A model generated the notes under the pieces. The model saw only the letters and a program-made list of their open reading frames with translations. It ran no database searches and was not told where the DNA came from. Made by a program: the position numbers and the translations under genes. From positions 1-16,419 of the forward strand of contig CAYSXI010000120.1 of NCBI GenBank assembly GCA_964434955.1: 16,419 nt of DNA, written 5' to 3'. Origin of the DNA: JANQLU01 sp964434955. Lineage in GTDB: Bacteria; Planctomycetota; Planctomycetia; Pirellulales; Pirellulaceae. Of this stretch, positions 15,857 to 16,419 are shown in pieces; position 1 is the stretch's first letter; each line of letters opens with the position of its first letter.

Positions 15857-15868
15857 GCAAGCGCTTGC
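15857..15868. repeat. 12-bp perfect palindrome upstream of rmlA
   Basis: GCAAGCGCTTGC reads the same on both strands and lies about 115 bases before the rmlA start. It could be an operator for the rmlA unit. Around four 12-bp palindromes are expected by chance in a window this size, so position rather than rarity is the argument. Confidence 0.3.
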
Positions 15869-16096
15869 TTGCGTGGTTAACGTTTCGGCAAACCAATTCG
15901 AAGGGGTTCAGTTTGCTTGGGGAATTGATTGCGAAAACAAGCGTCGCAAATCGGGTTTTAACAGATTCAACGAATCAACCAGTTTTGACCCGTTCCGCCA
16001 TCCACTTTGACTTTGAGGACCAGGCATTTTCGCAATTCTGCTTCTCAGCGAGCAAAAAAACGCAAGTTGCAGCGGGCCAACACGATAACGAACTTG

Positions 16097-16151
16097 AAGA
16101 AAGACAGCAAAAACATCCACCGGGGCAGAGGATCGCTTTATTGTCTTTCTT
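16097..16151 (+). repeat. 10-bp inverted repeat directly before a terminator
   Basis: AAGAAAGACA (16097-16106) and TGTCTTTCTT (16142-16151) are exact reverse complements; flanking G-T pairs at each end can extend the stem to 12. The enclosed 35 bases include ATCC/GGAT, which can form a small inner stem presenting a GGGGC loop. The terminator hairpin starts two bases later. Together this looks like the 3' end of a structured RNA on the plus strand. Confidence 0.55.
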
Positions 16152-16153
16152 TT

Positions 16154-16186
16154 AAAACACTGACTTTCACAGTCAGTGTTTTTTTT
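16154..16186 (+). terminator. Strong intrinsic terminator (plus strand)
   Basis: A perfect 12-bp stem, AAAACACTGACT (16154-16165) and AGTCAGTGTTTT (16171-16182), has a five-base loop and runs into eight consecutive T residues (16179-16186). The T-run orients it to end plus-strand transcription, yet no confident plus-strand gene lies between rmlA and this point. On the minus strand only four T residues follow, so termination in that direction would be weaker. Confidence 0.9.
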
Positions 16187-16192
16187 ATGCGC

Positions 16193-16234
16193 AAAAAAAG
16201 AGAGGTCTACAGCGGGGCAGGTGCTGAAGACCTC
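16193..16234 (-). terminator. Intrinsic terminator (minus strand)
   Basis: On the minus strand GAGGTCT (16234-16228) pairs with AGACCTC (16208-16202); after one T-T mismatch CAGC pairs with GCTG, enclosing a nine-base loop. Seven T residues follow (16199-16193). It would end transcription entering from the right edge and insulate the rmlA region. It lies about 25 bases after the stop of a possible short minus-strand reading frame. Confidence 0.8.
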
Positions 16235-16256
16235 ACGAGTGGTAATTACCTGAGGT
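16230..16256 (-). promoter_or_regulatory. Alternative pairing that overlaps the minus-strand terminator
   Basis: ACCTCA (16256-16251 on the minus strand) is complementary to TGAGGT (16235-16230), and the second arm shares most of its bases with the 5' arm of the terminator at 16193-16234. The loop contains the perfect 10-bp palindrome GGTAATTACC (16241-16250). The two folds exclude each other, as in an attenuator, but function is unproven. Confidence 0.35.
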
Positions 16257-16258
16257 TA

Positions 16259-16378
16259 CTATCGTCGCATCCCTTCCCGGTCTTGCGAAATAATTTCCGA
16301 ATGCGGCAAATTTTTCCGCCGCCTCATTTCTCGAAGCGGCTCACGGCCATGGCCTCGCTTCCCCAAGCTGAGCCACAT
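16259..16378 (-). CDS. Possible small Arg-rich protein (39 residues), low confidence
   Basis: A short minus-strand frame begins at an ATG (16378-16376) and ends at TAG (16261-16259). The product is rich in Arg, Lys and Glu (starts MWLSLGKRGHG, ends DREGMRR) and has no family I recognise. The frame stays open upstream to a stop at 16417-16415. In its favour: charged protein-like composition and an intrinsic terminator in the right orientation 25 bases later. Against: no good ribosome binding site, very short, and two other minus frames enter from the right edge and end at about 16324 and 16341, either of which could be the tail of a neighbouring gene. A plus frame from ATG at 16301 is also open to the edge. 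Confidence 0.25.
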   Translation of the reverse strand: MWLSLGKRGHGREPLREMRRRKNLPHSEIISQDREGMRR

Positions 16379-16419
16379 CTCGTTCCGCTGAATGGACTCG
16401 ATTTTTGCTTGGACTCAAT

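Larger units (their letters stand above)
15743..16153. other. Gene-poor region upstream of rmlA with a start-less open frame
   Basis: No gene can be called with confidence. One plus frame is open without a stop from 15718 to a TAA at 16153-16155, about 145 codons, but has no ATG or GTG; the first TTG is at 15823, which would give 110 residues. The translation matches no family I know. Its stop falls on the base of the strong plus-strand terminator, which is where a real gene or remnant would end. Other structure: a 12-bp palindrome at 15857-15868, dyads TTGCG/CGCAA (15929-15933, 15945-15949) and GATTC/GAATC (15964-15968, 15972-15976), and the inverted repeat at 16097-16151. The rmlA promoter should also lie here. 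Confidence 0.4.

Noticed and set aside
15908..16120. 70-residue minus-strand open frame upstream of rmlA
   Set aside because: No ribosome binding site, no recognisable content, and it overlaps structured non-coding sequence.
15743..16190. Sigma70 promoter pairs near TTGACC (15984) and TTGACT (16010)
   Set aside because: No acceptable -10 element lies at a suitable distance, so calling a promoter would be guesswork.

Overview
The window reads as chromosomal DNA from a planctomycete, probably a Pirellulales-like member of Planctomycetota. This is inferred from mid-50% GC, many weak or absent Shine-Dalgarno sites, GTG/TTG start choices, a eukaryote-type UDP-sugar pyrophosphorylase, and an ammonium-transporter/histidine-kinase fusion of the kind known from the planctomycete Kuenenia. 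No rRNA, tRNA, CRISPR array or mobile element was found. The theme is synthesis and export of a cell-surface polysaccharide, with unusual regulatory genes built into the cluster.

Layout, plus strand. A TolC-like outer-membrane channel (238-2340) stands alone. After a 151-base gap with a perfect 10-bp hairpin, eight closely spaced genes run from 2492 to 9345. They encode: a phosphoglycosyl transferase that probably starts lipid-linked sugar assembly; a three-part protein (dead nucleotidyltransferase fold, hexapeptide helix, dead phosphoglycosyl transferase fold); an RsbW-like anti-sigma/kinase protein; a STAS anti-anti-sigma protein; a two-helix membrane protein with a HAMP-like tail and no output domain; a membrane-anchored metallophosphoesterase; a family-2 glycosyltransferase; and dTDP-4-dehydrorhamnose reductase (RmlD).

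Layout, minus strand. A convergent four-gene unit runs from 15742 down to 9388: RmlA, a UAP1-like UDP-sugar pyrophosphorylase, an Amt-PAS-histidine kinase fusion, and mannose-1-phosphate guanylyltransferase (ManC). It meets the plus-strand operon in a 42-base gap. Three of its genes make activated sugars (dTDP-glucose, probably UDP-GlcNAc, GDP-mannose); the fourth looks like an ammonium sensor.

The right end (15743-16419) has no confident gene but is rich in structure: a strong plus-strand terminator preceded by a 10-bp inverted repeat, a separate minus-strand terminator with an overlapping alternative pairing, a 12-bp palindrome, and two weak reading frames.

Working model (inference): nucleotide sugars from the minus operon feed the membrane-bound assembly line of the plus operon, and the product leaves through a TolC-like channel or an export system outside the window. 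An RsbW/STAS partner switch, perhaps read from the HAMP-like membrane protein, and an ammonium-sensing kinase would tie polysaccharide output to envelope and nitrogen signals. No PP2C phosphatase, sigma factor, response regulator, PII protein, RmlB/RmlC, flippase or polymerase is present here.
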